Source: Isosphaeraceae bacterium EP7
Lineage (GTDB): Bacteria > Planctomycetota > Planctomycetia > Isosphaerales > Isosphaeraceae
DNA: 64,000 nt
Assembly (NCBI GenBank): GCA_038400315.1
Contig: CP151667.1
Coordinates: forward strand, 744,001-808,000
Direction of reading: 5' to 3'
Shown here: piece after piece, positions 7,895-17,644 of the stretch
How the letters are laid out: each line of letters opens with the position of its first letter
Numbering within the stretch: position 1 is the first letter of the stretch
Made by a program: the position numbers and the translations under genes
The notes under the pieces: generated by a model
Databases searched by the model: none
What the model was told of the DNA's origin: nothing
What the model saw: the letters and a program-made list of their open reading frames with translations, nothing else

Positions 7895-9291
7895 TCGCCC
7901 ACGAACCTCGCACGGACACGGGCCAGGAGACGGCCAACGGCAAGCTCACCCCGGCCCTGATCGGTAGCGCGATGGTCGCGGCGCTCGGCGGCCTGCTGTT
8001 CGGGTTCGACACGGCGGTGATCTCGGGGACGACCGAGGCCCTGACGTCGGCCTTCGGACTGACCAGCTCGACGCTCGGGTTCACCGTCGCCAGCGCCCTG
8101 ATCGGCACGATCCTGGGCTCGGTGGTCGCCGGCAGGCCGACCGACCGCTGGGGCCGGAAGCGGGCCCTGATGGTGCTGGCGGTCGGCTATTTCGTCGCGT
8201 CGCTGGGCAGCGCCCTGGCCTGGGACTGGGCCTCGTTCGTCGCCTTCCGGATGCTGGGCGGCCTGGCCGTCGGCGGCGCGTCGGTGGTCTCGCCGCTCTA
8301 CATCGCCGAGATCTCGCCGGCGCGTTATCGGGGCCGTCTGGTGGCGATCATGCAGTTCAATATCGTGCTCGGGATCCTCGCCGCGTTCCTGTCGAACTAC
8401 CTGATCGGCCGGATGAATCTGGGCGAAGTGGAGTGGCGCTGGATGCTGGGAATCCAGGCGATCCCGTCGGCGATTTTCTTCGGCCTGCTCCTGCCAACAC
8501 CCGAAAGCCCGCGCTGGCTGATCATGAACGGACGCGTCGACGAGGCTCGCGCGGTGATGGCCGGGCTGGGGGTGGATGCGCCCGAGATCGATCGGGAAGT
8601 CGCCGAGATCGGCCATTCGGTCGAGCGCTCGCGGGGCGAGGAGGACGAGTCGCTCTTCCAGCACAAGTATCGCCGGCCCATCTTCCTGGCCGTGGCGATC
8701 GCCCTGTTCAACCAGCTCTCGGGGATCAACGCCCTGATGTATTATGCCCCCACCATCTTCAAGATGGCCGGGGCCGGAGAGGGCTCGGCGCTGCTCCAGG
8801 CCGTGGCCCTGGGCGGGACGAACCTGGTCTTCACGATGCTGGCGATGACCGTCATCGACCGTTTCGGCAGGCGTAAGCTCATCCTGATCGGATCGGTCGG
8901 CTACCTCATCAGCTTGGTGGCCACCGCCTGGGCGTTCTACACCTACGGCACGGCCTTCACGCCCATCGGCTCGACGATCGTCCTGTCCGCACTGATCCTG
9001 TTCATCGCATCTCACGCCTTCGGCCAGGGGGCTGTCATCTGGGTGTTCATCAGCGAGATCTTCCCGAATCGGGTCCGTGCCCGGGGCCAGGCGCTCGGCA
9101 GCTTCACGCATTGGGTGATGGCCGCGCTCGTCTCCTGGACCTTCCCGATCATCGCCGAGCGTTCCGGGGGGCACGCATTCGCGTTCTATGCGGCGATGAT
9201 GTGCCTGCAACTCCTCTGGGCCCTGTTCCTCATGCCCGAGACCAAGGGCGTCCCGCTCGAGGAGATCCAGGCGCGGCTGGGGATCGACTGA
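7891..9291 (+). CDS. MFS sugar transporter (sugar porter family)
   Basis: 466 residues, GTG start 7891 overlapping the kinase stop and preceded by CGGAGG. Twelve hydrophobic segments are apparent. Sugar-porter motifs are all present: GGLLFGFDTAVISG in TM1, DRWGRKRAL in loop 2-3, PESPRWL before the central loop, QLSGINALMYYAPTIF in TM7, DRFGRRKL in loop 8-9 and PETKG after TM12. Close relatives are proton-coupled symporters such as XylE and GalP. Together with the preceding PfkB kinase it probably imports the hexose that the kinase phosphorylates. Inner membrane; substrate inferred from context only. Confidence 0.94.
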   Translation: MIAHEPRTDTGQETANGKLTPALIGSAMVAALGGLLFGFDTAVISGTTEALTSAFGLTSSTLGFTVASALIGTILGSVVAGRPTDRWGRKRALMVLAVGYFVASLGSALAWDWASFVAFRMLGGLAVGGASVVSPLYIAEISPARYRGRLVAIMQFNIVLGILAAFLSNYLIGRMNLGEVEWRWMLGIQAIPSAIFFGLLLPTPESPRWLIMNGRVDEARAVMAGLGVDAPEIDREVAEIGHSVERSRGEEDESLFQHKYRRPIFLAVAIALFNQLSGINALMYYAPTIFKMAGAGEGSALLQAVALGGTNLVFTMLAMTVIDRFGRRKLILIGSVGYLISLVATAWAFYTYGTAFTPIGSTIVLSALILFIASHAFGQGAVIWVFISEIFPNRVRARGQALGSFTHWVMAALVSWTFPIIAERSGGHAFAFYAAMMCLQLLWALFLMPETKGVPLEEIQARLGID

Positions 9292-9686
9292 CGCACACCC
9301 CGAGACGAACGAGTTTTCCAAGGAGAGGACGAGGCGCGATCCGCGAGCCTGGTCGTGACGTCCCGGTGCCTGTTACCTACGTCTCCGAGGTCATCGTCGG
9401 CCGCCTGAATTCGCTTTAGGCCCGGGAATTGCACGCCCTGGACTCTTCTGAGTGGCTCGAAAAGGCCGGTCGTCTCCGTCTGCTGACCTGCGAAGGGATA
9501 TCGCAGCAGTCGATCTCGGCCGTGGGGCATCGGAATCGCGGGCTCCACACTCTGTGCCGCCAGCCTCGACGGGGGCCGTGTGCTCGAAGGCCCTTGATCG
9601 CCACCGTCAGAGGCGGGACGTCGGCCACGTCTCCGGGGCGGGCAGCCTTTCGACCAGCGTTGGCCGGCCCATCGGATGAGGCCGAG
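9292..9686. other. Intergenic region upstream of hybrid histidine kinase
   Basis: An open frame continues upstream of the chosen kinase start (from 9429), but those 86 codons show no family features and poorer codon bias, so they are treated as leader. No hairpin or clear promoter box was recognised. Confidence 0.5.
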
Positions 9687-12600
9687 ATGACCCCCAGACC
9701 GGCCGGAGAACTCGACTCGCTCTGTGCCTTCGTCGAGACCTCGCGGGGCCCCTGCCTCGTGCTGGACGGAGCCTTCCGGGTCGCGTCGGCAAACCGTGCC
9801 TTCTGCGAGGCGTTCGGCCTCCCGGCGGGCCAGGCCGAGGGGCGTCTCGTCTTCGACCTCGACGGCGGACGCTGGGCCTTCCCGGGCCTGCGTGGGTTGC
9901 TGGATGCCGCACTCGGCGGCGAGGTCACCGACTTCGAGGTCGAGCACGACTTCGGCCCCATCGGCATCCGGTCGTTGCGGATCAATGCCCGGCGGGTCTC
10001 GCGTGACGGCGCCGCCCCGGGCGAGGAGCATGTGCTGATGGCCATCGAGGACGTGACCGACCGGCTTCAGGCTCGCGAGCTGAGCCAGCTGCTGGCCGCC
10101 ATCGTCGACTCCTCGGACGACGCCATCGTCGGCAAGTCCTTCGAAGGCATCATCACGAGCTGGAACCGGGGGGCCGAGCGGATGTTCGGCTACACGGCCG
10201 AGGAGATCGTCGGCCGTCAGATCTCGACTCTCACCCCGCCTGTGGAGCCGGACCGGTGGGCCGGCATCCTCGAACAGTCCGGCTGCGAGCAGGCCGTCCC
10301 CGGGGAAGTCCCGGACCACTTCGAGACGCGCAGGCTGACCAAGGATGGGCGGATCCTCGACCTGGCCGTGACCGTCTCGCCGATCCGCGACGTCTCCCAG
10401 GATCGCCGGATCGCCGAGGCGGTGCGCGAGGCTCAGAAGCAGCGGCAGAAGGTGATCGACGCCGTGCCCGCCCTAATCTGCTACCTCGACCGCGAGGGGC
10501 GCTACAGGCTGGCCAACGAGGCCTACCGGACCTGGTACGGGTTGGACCCCCGGGCGATGCTGGGCCGGACCGTGCGCGAGGTCCTGGGCGACCGAGAGTA
10601 CGAGGTGACCCGCCCGCGCATCGAGCGGACCATGTCCGGCGAGCCTCAGAAATTCGAGCAGGACCTGCCCGCCGACGGGGGGATTCGGACCATCCAGATG
10701 ACCTACACGCCCGACCTTGATGCGAGCGGTCGGGTCGTCGGCTGCGTGGTCCTGGGCAACGACATTTCCGAACGCAAGCGGATGGAGGAGACGCTGAGGG
10801 GGGGCGAGGAGCGCTGGCGCGGGCTCTTCGAAGGGATGGTCGAGGGTTTCTTCCTCGGCGAGCTGGTCGGCGACCCAGCGGCCGGCGAGCCGCTGGACGT
10901 GCGACTGATCGAGATCAATCCCGCCTTCGGCAAGCTGACCGGCCTGGACGTCGCCAGTACGGTGGGCAAGACGATCCGAGAGGTCGTCCCCGAGATCGCG
11001 GACGACGTGATCCAGACCTACGCGGAGGTCGTCGAGACCGGCGAGCCCGCGCATTTCGAAGACTTCGTCCCCGCCCTGGGGGACCGCTGGTTCGAGGCCA
11101 GGGCGAGACGGATCGAAGGACGGCGGCTCTCCGTGCTGTTCATGGACGTGACCGACCGCAAGCGATCCGAGGGCGAGCGCCTCGAGGTCCAGCGCAAGCA
11201 GGAGGCGCTGATCCAGCTGGCCGACTGCCTGCGCGACCTCAAGGAGGTCGGGGCGATCACGTCGGCGGCCATGGAGATCGTCGGCAGGACGCTCGGGGTC
11301 TCCAGGGCGGGCTACGGCCAGGTCGACCTGTCGCAGGCTACGGTCAGAATCCTGGACGACTGGACCGACGGTCGAGCGAAGTCCCTCGCGGGACGACATC
11401 CGCTATCCGACTATGGCGGAACCCTCCGCGATCGCCTGATTCAGGGCCAGGCCATCGCCGTGGCCGACGTCGCGACCGACCCGATCACGGCGGGCGAGGC
11501 GGGCCGCTGGGCGTCGATCGACGTCGCAGCGGTCATCATGGTTCCGCTCATGGAGGAGGGATCGCTGGCCGCGGTCCTGTTCATCCAGTCCTCGACGCCC
11601 AGAGCCTGGGCCGCGGAGGACCTCGCCTTCGTCCGGGAGGCAGCCGACCGCATCTGGGCGACCGTCGAGCGGGCCCGGGTCGTCCACGACTTGCGGGCCA
11701 GCGAGGAGCGGTTCCGGCAGATCACCAACGTCGCCCCCCAGGTCCTCTGGACGGCCGGCCCCGACGGACAGCTCGACTACCTCAGCGACCAACATTACGA
11801 GAGCACGGGCACGGAGAGGCTCCCCGGCCTGGCCGTCGACTGGGCCCGGGTCATCCACCCCGACGACCTGGAGCTGACCTATCGGGCCTGGGACCTCGCG
11901 CTGACCACGGGCGACCATTACGAGGTCTCGCTGCGGATCTGGAACCAGCAATCGGGCAGGCACCGCTGGCACCTGACCCGCGCCGTGCCGATCCGCGACG
12001 ACCGAGGCACGATCACCAAGTGGCTGGGGGCGAACACCGACATCGACGACCAGAAGCGGGCCGAGGCTGCGATCACGGCGGCGCGCAACGAGGCCGAGGC
12101 GGCCAACCAGATGAAGGACGACTTCCTGGCGACCCTCAGCCACGAGCTGCGTACCCCGCTGAACGCGATCATCGGCTGGGCCAAGGTGCTCCGCTCGGGG
12201 CGCGCCGACGCCGAGGACTTCGCCGACGGCCTCGCGGCGATCGAGCGCAACAGCGAGGCGCAATCCCAGCTCATCGACGACCTTCTGGACACCTCGCGGA
12301 TCATCTCGGGGAAGCTGAGGCTGGAGCTCCAGCCGGTCGACCTCGCCGAGGTCATCGACGCGGCCATCGCATCGGTCGGACTCGCTGCGGCGGCCAAAGA
12401 GATCCGGATCGTCCGGACGCTCGACCCCGAGGTCGGACGCGTCTCGGGCGATTTCGCCAGGCTCCAGCAGATCATCTGGAACCTTCTCTCCAACGCCCTG
12501 AAGTTCACGCCGCAGCGAGGACAGATTGGAGTGGCCCTCGTGCGAGTCGACTCGCACCTGGAGGTCAGCGTCAGCGACTCGGGCACGGGCATCCCCGCCG

Positions 12601-13241
12601 AGTTCCTGCCCCACGTCTTCGACCGTTTCCGCCAGGCCGACTCGACGACGACCAGGCTTCACGGGGGCCTCGGGCTCGGCCTGGCGATCGTCAAGCAACT
12701 CGCGGAGTTGCACGGGGGGGAGGTCCGGGCGACGAGCGCCGGAGAGGGCCTGGGCTCGACGTTCACGGTGAGCCTGCCGATCATGCCCGTCAACGCCGAG
12801 ACGACCGGCCGATCGGCCCCCGCGGAAGTCGTCGCCAAGGACGACCTCTGGCAGGGGGGCAAGCTCGCCGGGCTGAAGGTCATGGTCGTGGACGACGAGC
12901 CCGACGCCCGCCAGCTCCTACGCCGCGTGCTGGAGGGGTGCCTCGCCGAGGTGACGGAGGCCTCGTCCGCCGAGGACGCGCTATCGAATCTTGAGTCGTC
13001 CGTCCCCGACCTGATCATCAGCGACATCGGGATGCCGGTCCAAGACGGCTATGAGTTCATCCGTCGGGTGCGCACGCTGCACACGGCCAAAGACCTGCCC
13101 GCGGTGGCCCTGACGGCGTTCGCCCGCGCCGAGGACCGCAAGCGGGCATTGCTCGCAGGGTTCCAGAGGCACATCGCCAAGCCCGTCGACCCGGCCCAGC
13201 TGACGGCGGTCGTCGCCGGCCTGGCAGGCCGCACGGGGTAG
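9687..13241 (+). CDS. Hybrid sensor histidine kinase with multiple PAS, one GAF and a receiver domain
   Basis: 1184 residues from ATG 9687, chosen because PAS-like sequence starts immediately. Order: PAS (about 10-125), PAS (130-240, with SWNRGAERMFGYTAEEIVG), PAS (250-365), PAS (370-490), GAF (500-660), PAS with PAC (670-790), then HisKA with LSHELRTPLN (phospho-His 819), HATPase (DLLDTSR region, WNLLSNALKFTP N-box, SDSGTGI, GLGLGL; to about 1032) and a C-terminal receiver (VVDDEPD, phospho-Asp 1113 in SDIGMP, Lys in AKPVD). No transmembrane segment is evident, so it is probably a cytoplasmic sensor. A stand-alone receiver follows after 30 bp, a likely phosphorelay partner. The signal is unknown. 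Confidence 0.95.
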   Translation: MTPRPAGELDSLCAFVETSRGPCLVLDGAFRVASANRAFCEAFGLPAGQAEGRLVFDLDGGRWAFPGLRGLLDAALGGEVTDFEVEHDFGPIGIRSLRINARRVSRDGAAPGEEHVLMAIEDVTDRLQARELSQLLAAIVDSSDDAIVGKSFEGIITSWNRGAERMFGYTAEEIVGRQISTLTPPVEPDRWAGILEQSGCEQAVPGEVPDHFETRRLTKDGRILDLAVTVSPIRDVSQDRRIAEAVREAQKQRQKVIDAVPALICYLDREGRYRLANEAYRTWYGLDPRAMLGRTVREVLGDREYEVTRPRIERTMSGEPQKFEQDLPADGGIRTIQMTYTPDLDASGRVVGCVVLGNDISERKRMEETLRGGEERWRGLFEGMVEGFFLGELVGDPAAGEPLDVRLIEINPAFGKLTGLDVASTVGKTIREVVPEIADDVIQTYAEVVETGEPAHFEDFVPALGDRWFEARARRIEGRRLSVLFMDVTDRKRSEGERLEVQRKQEALIQLADCLRDLKEVGAITSAAMEIVGRTLGVSRAGYGQVDLSQATVRILDDWTDGRAKSLAGRHPLSDYGGTLRDRLIQGQAIAVADVATDPITAGEAGRWASIDVAAVIMVPLMEEGSLAAVLFIQSSTPRAWAAEDLAFVREAADRIWATVERARVVHDLRASEERFRQITNVAPQVLWTAGPDGQLDYLSDQHYESTGTERLPGLAVDWARVIHPDDLELTYRAWDLALTTGDHYEVSLRIWNQQSGRHRWHLTRAVPIRDDRGTITKWLGANTDIDDQKRAEAAITAARNEAEAANQMKDDFLATLSHELRTPLNAIIGWAKVLRSGRADAEDFADGLAAIERNSEAQSQLIDDLLDTSRIISGKLRLELQPVDLAEVIDAAIASVGLAAAAKEIRIVRTLDPEVGRVSGDFARLQQIIWNLLSNALKFTPQRGQIGVALVRVDSHLEVSVSDSGTGIPAEFLPHVFDRFRQADSTTTRLHGGLGLGLAIVKQLAELHGGEVRATSAGEGLGSTFTVSLPIMPVNAETTGRSAPAEVVAKDDLWQGGKLAGLKVMVVDDEPDARQLLRRVLEGCLAEVTEASSAEDALSNLESSVPDLIISDIGMPVQDGYEFIRRVRTLHTAKDLPAVALTAFARAEDRKRALLAGFQRHIAKPVDPAQLTAVVAGLAGRTG

Positions 13242-13271
13242 GCATCTGGCGGGACCGAGGAGGACGCTCGC

Positions 13272-13661
13272 ATGGCGGCCGAACCGATGCGAATCCTCAT
13301 CGTCGACGACGATGTCGACACGGCCAGGATGATGCGTGCCCTGCTCAAGCCGGAGGGATACGCCATCCGGATCGAGCACGACGGCCTCGCCACCGTCGAG
13401 GCGGCTCGCTCGTTCGATCCCGACGTCGTGCTGATGGACCTGACACTGCCGGGGATGAACGGCACCGAGGCGGCCGAGGCCATCCGCGCGCTGCCGCCGC
13501 GGGCCGGCTGCACCATCCTCGCCGTCTCGGGCTTCGAGGCCCCGGCCGAGGGGCCTGCATCCCCGTTCGATGGCCACTACGTCAAGCCGGTGCGGCACGA
13601 CGCGCTCCTGGCCCACCTGAGGCGCATCGACGCGGCACGCTCGACGGTCGGCGACGCCTGA
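13272..13661 (+). CDS. Single-domain response regulator (CheY-like receiver)
   Basis: 129 residues with no output domain. The acidic pocket is LIVDDDVD (Asp12-14), the phospho-acceptor is Asp56 in VLMDLTLPGMNG, the switch Ser is in LAVSGF and the conserved Lys is in YVKPV. It lies 30 bp after the hybrid kinase and is very probably cotranscribed, serving as phosphate receiver or sink for that kinase. What it acts on is not shown by the sequence. Confidence 0.93.
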   Translation: MAAEPMRILIVDDDVDTARMMRALLKPEGYAIRIEHDGLATVEAARSFDPDVVLMDLTLPGMNGTEAAEAIRALPPRAGCTILAVSGFEAPAEGPASPFDGHYVKPVRHDALLAHLRRIDAARSTVGDA

Positions 13662-13774
13662 CCCGGGCTCGCGTGAGCGGGGACCCCCCGCACGCAGGGC
13701 GATTGACGCATCCTCCCCGCATCGGCCATGCTCAATTGTGGCGGATGTGTGCGAGGGGCCGGAGGCGGGGCGAA

Positions 13775-14368
13775 ATGGGCGATGACGGGCGGCGGCGGTT
13801 GGTCGTGGGCATCTCGGGCGCGACGGGAATCATCTACGGGGTCCGGATCCTCGGGATGCTGAGGGCGGCCGGCATCGAGACCCACCTGGTCGTCTCCAAG
13901 GCCGGTCAATTAACGCGCAAGTATGAAACCGACCTGAAGTCGGCCGACCTGGCCGCGATGGCCGACGTCAACTATGCGCCCGGCGACGTCGGGGCCGCGA
14001 TCGCCAGCGGGTCGTTCCGCACGATGGGGATGATCGTCGCCCCCTGCTCTGTACGCACCATGTCGTCGATCGCCGGCGGCACCACCGGCTCGCTCCTGAC
14101 CCGCGCCGCCGACGTCTGCCTGAAGGAGCGACGGCGCATCGTCCTCCTGCTGCGCGAGACGCCGCTGCATGCCGGTCACCTGCGGTCGATGCTGGCCATC
14201 ACCGAGATGGGCGGCATCATCATGCCCCCCGTCCCGGCCTTCTACACCCGCCCCAAAACAATCGATGATCTCGTGGACATGACTGCGGCGCGTGCCCTGG
14301 ACCTCTTCGACGTCGACGTGCCGGGTGTGCCGCGCTGGGGCGAGACGCCCGAGCCCCCGCGCGACTGA
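13775..14368 (+). CDS. ubiX: UbiX-family flavin prenyltransferase
   Basis: 197 residues. VVGISGATGIIYGVRIL at the N-terminus is the FMN-binding signature of UbiX/Pad1; VAPCSVRTMSSIAGG and LLLRETPLHAGHLRSM are the following diagnostic blocks. UbiX joins a prenyl group to FMN to make prenylated FMN, the cofactor of UbiD-type decarboxylases. No ubiD is in the window. ATG 13775 was preferred, with GGAGG upstream; the longer frame from 13673 adds sequence foreign to the family. About 110 bp separates it from the receiver gene, so cotranscription is uncertain. Confidence 0.93.
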   Translation: MGDDGRRRLVVGISGATGIIYGVRILGMLRAAGIETHLVVSKAGQLTRKYETDLKSADLAAMADVNYAPGDVGAAIASGSFRTMGMIVAPCSVRTMSSIAGGTTGSLLTRAADVCLKERRRIVLLLRETPLHAGHLRSMLAITEMGGIIMPPVPAFYTRPKTIDDLVDMTAARALDLFDVDVPGVPRWGETPEPPRD

Positions 14369-14403
14369 TGCAGGCCAGGACCGACCCCTGAGGAGCAGAA
14401 GCC

Positions 14404-14997
14404 GTGGACGTCAAGCCCGTCACTCTGATCGGCGACCTCGTGAGGCTCGAGCCGCTCTCGACCGACCATGCTGAGGACCTCGCCGCATCGGGCGGCGACG
14501 AGGCCATCTGGCAGCTTCTCCCCTATGGCCTGCCCACCGACCCGGGCCACATGGCGGCCTTCATTCGCCAGGCGATCGCACGCCAACAGGGGGGGATGGA
14601 CGTCCCCTTCGCCGTGATCCACAAGCCCACCGGCAACGCCGTCGGCTGCACCCGCTACATGGACATCCGGCCCGAGCATCGGGGCCTGGAGATCGGCGGC
14701 ACCTGGTACGCCACCGAGCACCAGCGCACGGGCGTGAACACCGAGGCCAAGCTCCTGCTCCTGCAGCACGCCTTCGAAGTCTTGCGCTGCATCCGGGTCC
14801 AGCTCAAGACCGACCTGCGCAACGAGCGCTCTCAGCGGGCCATCGAGAGGCTGGGCGCCGTCCGCGAGGGGGTCTTGCGCAATCACATCATCCTGGCGGA
14901 CGGCTATCGCAGGTCGACCGTCATGTACTCCATCACCAACGACGAATGGCCGGCCGTCAAGGCTCGACTCCTCGACCTGATGGCCCGATATCGATGA
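14404..14997 (+). CDS. GNAT-family N-acetyltransferase (RimJ/RimL type)
   Basis: 197 residues, GTG start behind GAGGAG. The pattern LIGDLVRLEPLSTDHAEDL near the N-terminus and the central EIGGTWYATEHQRTGVNTEAK and LKTDLRNERSQRAIERLGA blocks are those of RimJ/RimL-like acetyltransferases, which use acetyl-CoA to modify protein N-termini or small amines. It begins 35 bp after ubiX, so it may share its transcript. Its last 41 bp overlap the 3' end of the convergent YfhO-type gene. The substrate is unknown. Confidence 0.9.
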   Translation: MDVKPVTLIGDLVRLEPLSTDHAEDLAASGGDEAIWQLLPYGLPTDPGHMAAFIRQAIARQQGGMDVPFAVIHKPTGNAVGCTRYMDIRPEHRGLEIGGTWYATEHQRTGVNTEAKLLLLQHAFEVLRCIRVQLKTDLRNERSQRAIERLGAVREGVLRNHIILADGYRRSTVMYSITNDEWPAVKARLLDLMARYR

Positions 14998-17440
14998 CCG
15001 GACTAAGCACGCGGCCGCGGACCATCCCCAGGCCCCAGAGCAGCCAGCACGCGGCGGAGAACGCCAGCGCGAGGCGCTCGACCCGCGCCGGATAGACCAG
15101 CACCAGCGTCCCGTCCTCGGCCGGCGGGATCTCGACCGCCTGCCAGCCATCGAAGGCCCGGCGGATCGTCAAGGGGCGCTCCGGACCCGAGGCGGGGTGC
15201 CACTCGGCCTCCCAGACTGGATCGGCAAGCTGGGAGACGACGACCAGGGATGGTCCATCGGCATCCAGGTCGATCTCCATCCGTTCGGGCCGGGGCGAGC
15301 GGACGGCGACCGGGCGTGCACCCCGTAGCGTGTCGATCGCCCGGGCTTCCCGCAAGATGCCCGCCGGCGAGGCGCCCGCAAGCCGCCAGGCGCGCGAAGG
15401 CGGTCGCTCCGGCATCAAGATCGAGAACGACGCGGCGCCTGGCGGGTTCGAACGGACCCATGCGTTGCCGTAGAGCCAGCCCGCCAAGGCACGGTCCTGC
15501 ACGATGCCGGTCACCGGCCAGCCGGGCATCGGTCGCGCGTTCGGGGAGGCGGTTTCGAACGGGTCGAGCACACGCGTGGCCACCCCCATCGTGCGTAACG
15601 CCTCGCCCGCCAGTTCCGATCGGCCGGGCTGACCCGGCGGGGTGCGGGCCAGATCGGTCAGGTGGGCCATCGCGGGGAGGTCGAGCGTCCGGTACGCCGA
15701 GACCGGCGCCAGCCCGGCGACCATCGGCAAGTTGCGCGATGCGTCCAGGATTCTCCCCCCGGGATGGCTCGCAGACAACGTGCTGAGCACGGCGCTCTGG
15801 TCGACCAACGACCGGATCGGCCCGTCTTCGACAGGGCGGTCCCGACCGAACGCGACGAGGTCCAGCCCCGCCGCGACCAGCAAGGCGGCCCGCATCGATC
15901 GCCGGCCCGGCGCCAGCGCACCGATCAGCGTGAGCGCGACCAGGATCGCGGTGGTCTCTCGCAGCTCCCTCGCATAGATCCCCCAGCGGTCGCCCACCAG
16001 GCTTGTCGCCCGTTGCGAGACGTTCGGGGCCAGGAGCCCACGCCGGGCCAGGTCCTGCTGCACCGACAAGTCGTTTCGAGGGCGTCGAGCGTCAACCATC
16101 ACGCGGGCGAACGGCGGATCACCGTCCCAGGGCAGGGCTCGCTGGAGGGCGTCGAACGTCGAGGAGAGCGCGGGGATACCACGTCCCTCGGTGCCGGCGA
16201 CGGCGAGTTCCCAGGCGCCCACGACCAGGCCGATCAAGGTCGCCGAGACGCCCGCGAAGAGGAGCAATCCCCGGCGAGGCTGTACGCTGAATTCGAGCTG
16301 ATCCCAGCCCAGGCCCGCCAGCACCGCCAGGGCCAGGCCTGTGGCCGCGCTCCAGCGAGCCGGGGCCCTGAAGAACGAGAATCCGGGGATCTGGCAGAGC
16401 CAGGAGAATCCGGGGATGTATGGGCCGAGGCTCAGCAGCAGCGTGACGAAGGCCGCCACCAGCAAGGCCCGCGTCGCCCGATCGGCCCGGCCCAGACGAT
16501 AAACCGCGAGCGCCGCCAGCCAGAGGGGGGCCAGGCCCACATACGCCAGGTGTTCCTCCGGCGAGGTGTGGAACGGGTCCCAGGCTACGGGCCTCCAGAG
16601 CGGCGACCGGTGGAACAGGGCAGGCGCCAGGTAGCTGACGAGATGAACGGGGGTCGCCGCGAAGCCCGACAGATATTCATAGTCGCGGTCGGCCGAGGCC
16701 AGCGAGGCCAGCCTTGCCGTGGGCGCCATCTGAAGGGCCGCCAGCGCCAGGGCGCCGATTCCGACCAGGGTGAACCGACCCACTGCGCGGCCTCCGAGCT
16801 TCCCCGATCCGAGCAGCAGCACTCCCAGCCCAACCTGCGTGATGAACGCCACCTGGAAGTGTCCCGGCAAGACTTGCACGGCCAGGGCCGCTGCCAGCCA
16901 CCAGCCGGCCCTGGTCCGACTTGCGCCGGGCGGTTCGGTGACTAGCCGCCAACCCAGGGCCCAGACCCAGGGCATCCATGAGCCGACGGTGTAGCCCCAC
17001 TGATGCGGCATGTGAACGACGAAGAACCCCGAGGCCGACCAGACGAACCCCGCCAGCGCCGATCCCACGGCCGAGACGCCCATCAACCGAGCCAGCCAGT
17101 AGGCGCCCAGCGCCCCCCAGGCGACGTGCAAAACCAGGCTCAGCGTGTAGGCAAGCTCGGTCGAGAGCAGGCCATAAAGCAGCAGATGAGGCGGGTAATA
17201 GACCCCCATCTGGCTCTCGGCGATGCCCGGGAAGCCGTAGCCCCAGAGGTCATTCCAGAACGGTAGCCGGCCCGCGCGGAGGGATTGCCCCAGCACGCCC
17301 ATCAGGCCGATGGAGAACTGGGTGACGTCGCCCCCGACCGGCATCCGCCCGCCGATGCCCAGCGGCCAGAGCCAGGTGGCCAGCGCCGCCAGCATCGCGG
17401 CCACGCAGGCGGGGCCACCCATCAGTCGCCGCGTTGCCAT
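14957..17440 (-). CDS. YfhO-type multi-spanning membrane protein
   Basis: 827 residues with about ten or more hydrophobic segments in the first 520 residues and a soluble, periplasm-like C-terminal third. GGDVTQFSIGLMG followed by RLPFWNDLWGYGFPGIAESQMGVYYPP is the hallmark first loop of the YfhO/GT-C-like family; the aspartate of GGD is at the place of the catalytic acid in GT-C glycosyltransferases. YfhO of Bacillus glycosylates lipoteichoic acid; here the acceptor is unknown, and a role in cell-envelope glycosylation is inferred. ATG 17440 follows GGGAA. It ends inside the oppositely oriented acetyltransferase gene. Confidence 0.86.
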   Translation of the reverse strand: MATRRLMGGPACVAAMLAALATWLWPLGIGGRMPVGGDVTQFSIGLMGVLGQSLRAGRLPFWNDLWGYGFPGIAESQMGVYYPPHLLLYGLLSTELAYTLSLVLHVAWGALGAYWLARLMGVSAVGSALAGFVWSASGFFVVHMPHQWGYTVGSWMPWVWALGWRLVTEPPGASRTRAGWWLAAALAVQVLPGHFQVAFITQVGLGVLLLGSGKLGGRAVGRFTLVGIGALALAALQMAPTARLASLASADRDYEYLSGFAATPVHLVSYLAPALFHRSPLWRPVAWDPFHTSPEEHLAYVGLAPLWLAALAVYRLGRADRATRALLVAAFVTLLLSLGPYIPGFSWLCQIPGFSFFRAPARWSAATGLALAVLAGLGWDQLEFSVQPRRGLLLFAGVSATLIGLVVGAWELAVAGTEGRGIPALSSTFDALQRALPWDGDPPFARVMVDARRPRNDLSVQQDLARRGLLAPNVSQRATSLVGDRWGIYARELRETTAILVALTLIGALAPGRRSMRAALLVAAGLDLVAFGRDRPVEDGPIRSLVDQSAVLSTLSASHPGGRILDASRNLPMVAGLAPVSAYRTLDLPAMAHLTDLARTPPGQPGRSELAGEALRTMGVATRVLDPFETASPNARPMPGWPVTGIVQDRALAGWLYGNAWVRSNPPGAASFSILMPERPPSRAWRLAGASPAGILREARAIDTLRGARPVAVRSPRPERMEIDLDADGPSLVVVSQLADPVWEAEWHPASGPERPLTIRRAFDGWQAVEIPPAEDGTLVLVYPARVERLALAFSAACWLLWGLGMVRGRVLSPVIDIGPSGRGVEP

Positions 17441-17644
17441 CGCCGTGTTCCCGGGCAGGTTCAGGTCGTCGGAGCCGGTCGGGCGCCGCCCGGATCGAGG
17501 TGGCCGAGGGCTCGGAGCTTAACCGCTCGAACGGGCCTCCGACACCCCGGGCCGGTTCCGCCGCCACTCCGGCTTTGCCTTATCATGATCGTGCCCAACA
17601 ATCGGGGGCGGGCTGCGAAGAGTTCAAGAGGGGGGAACCGCTCG

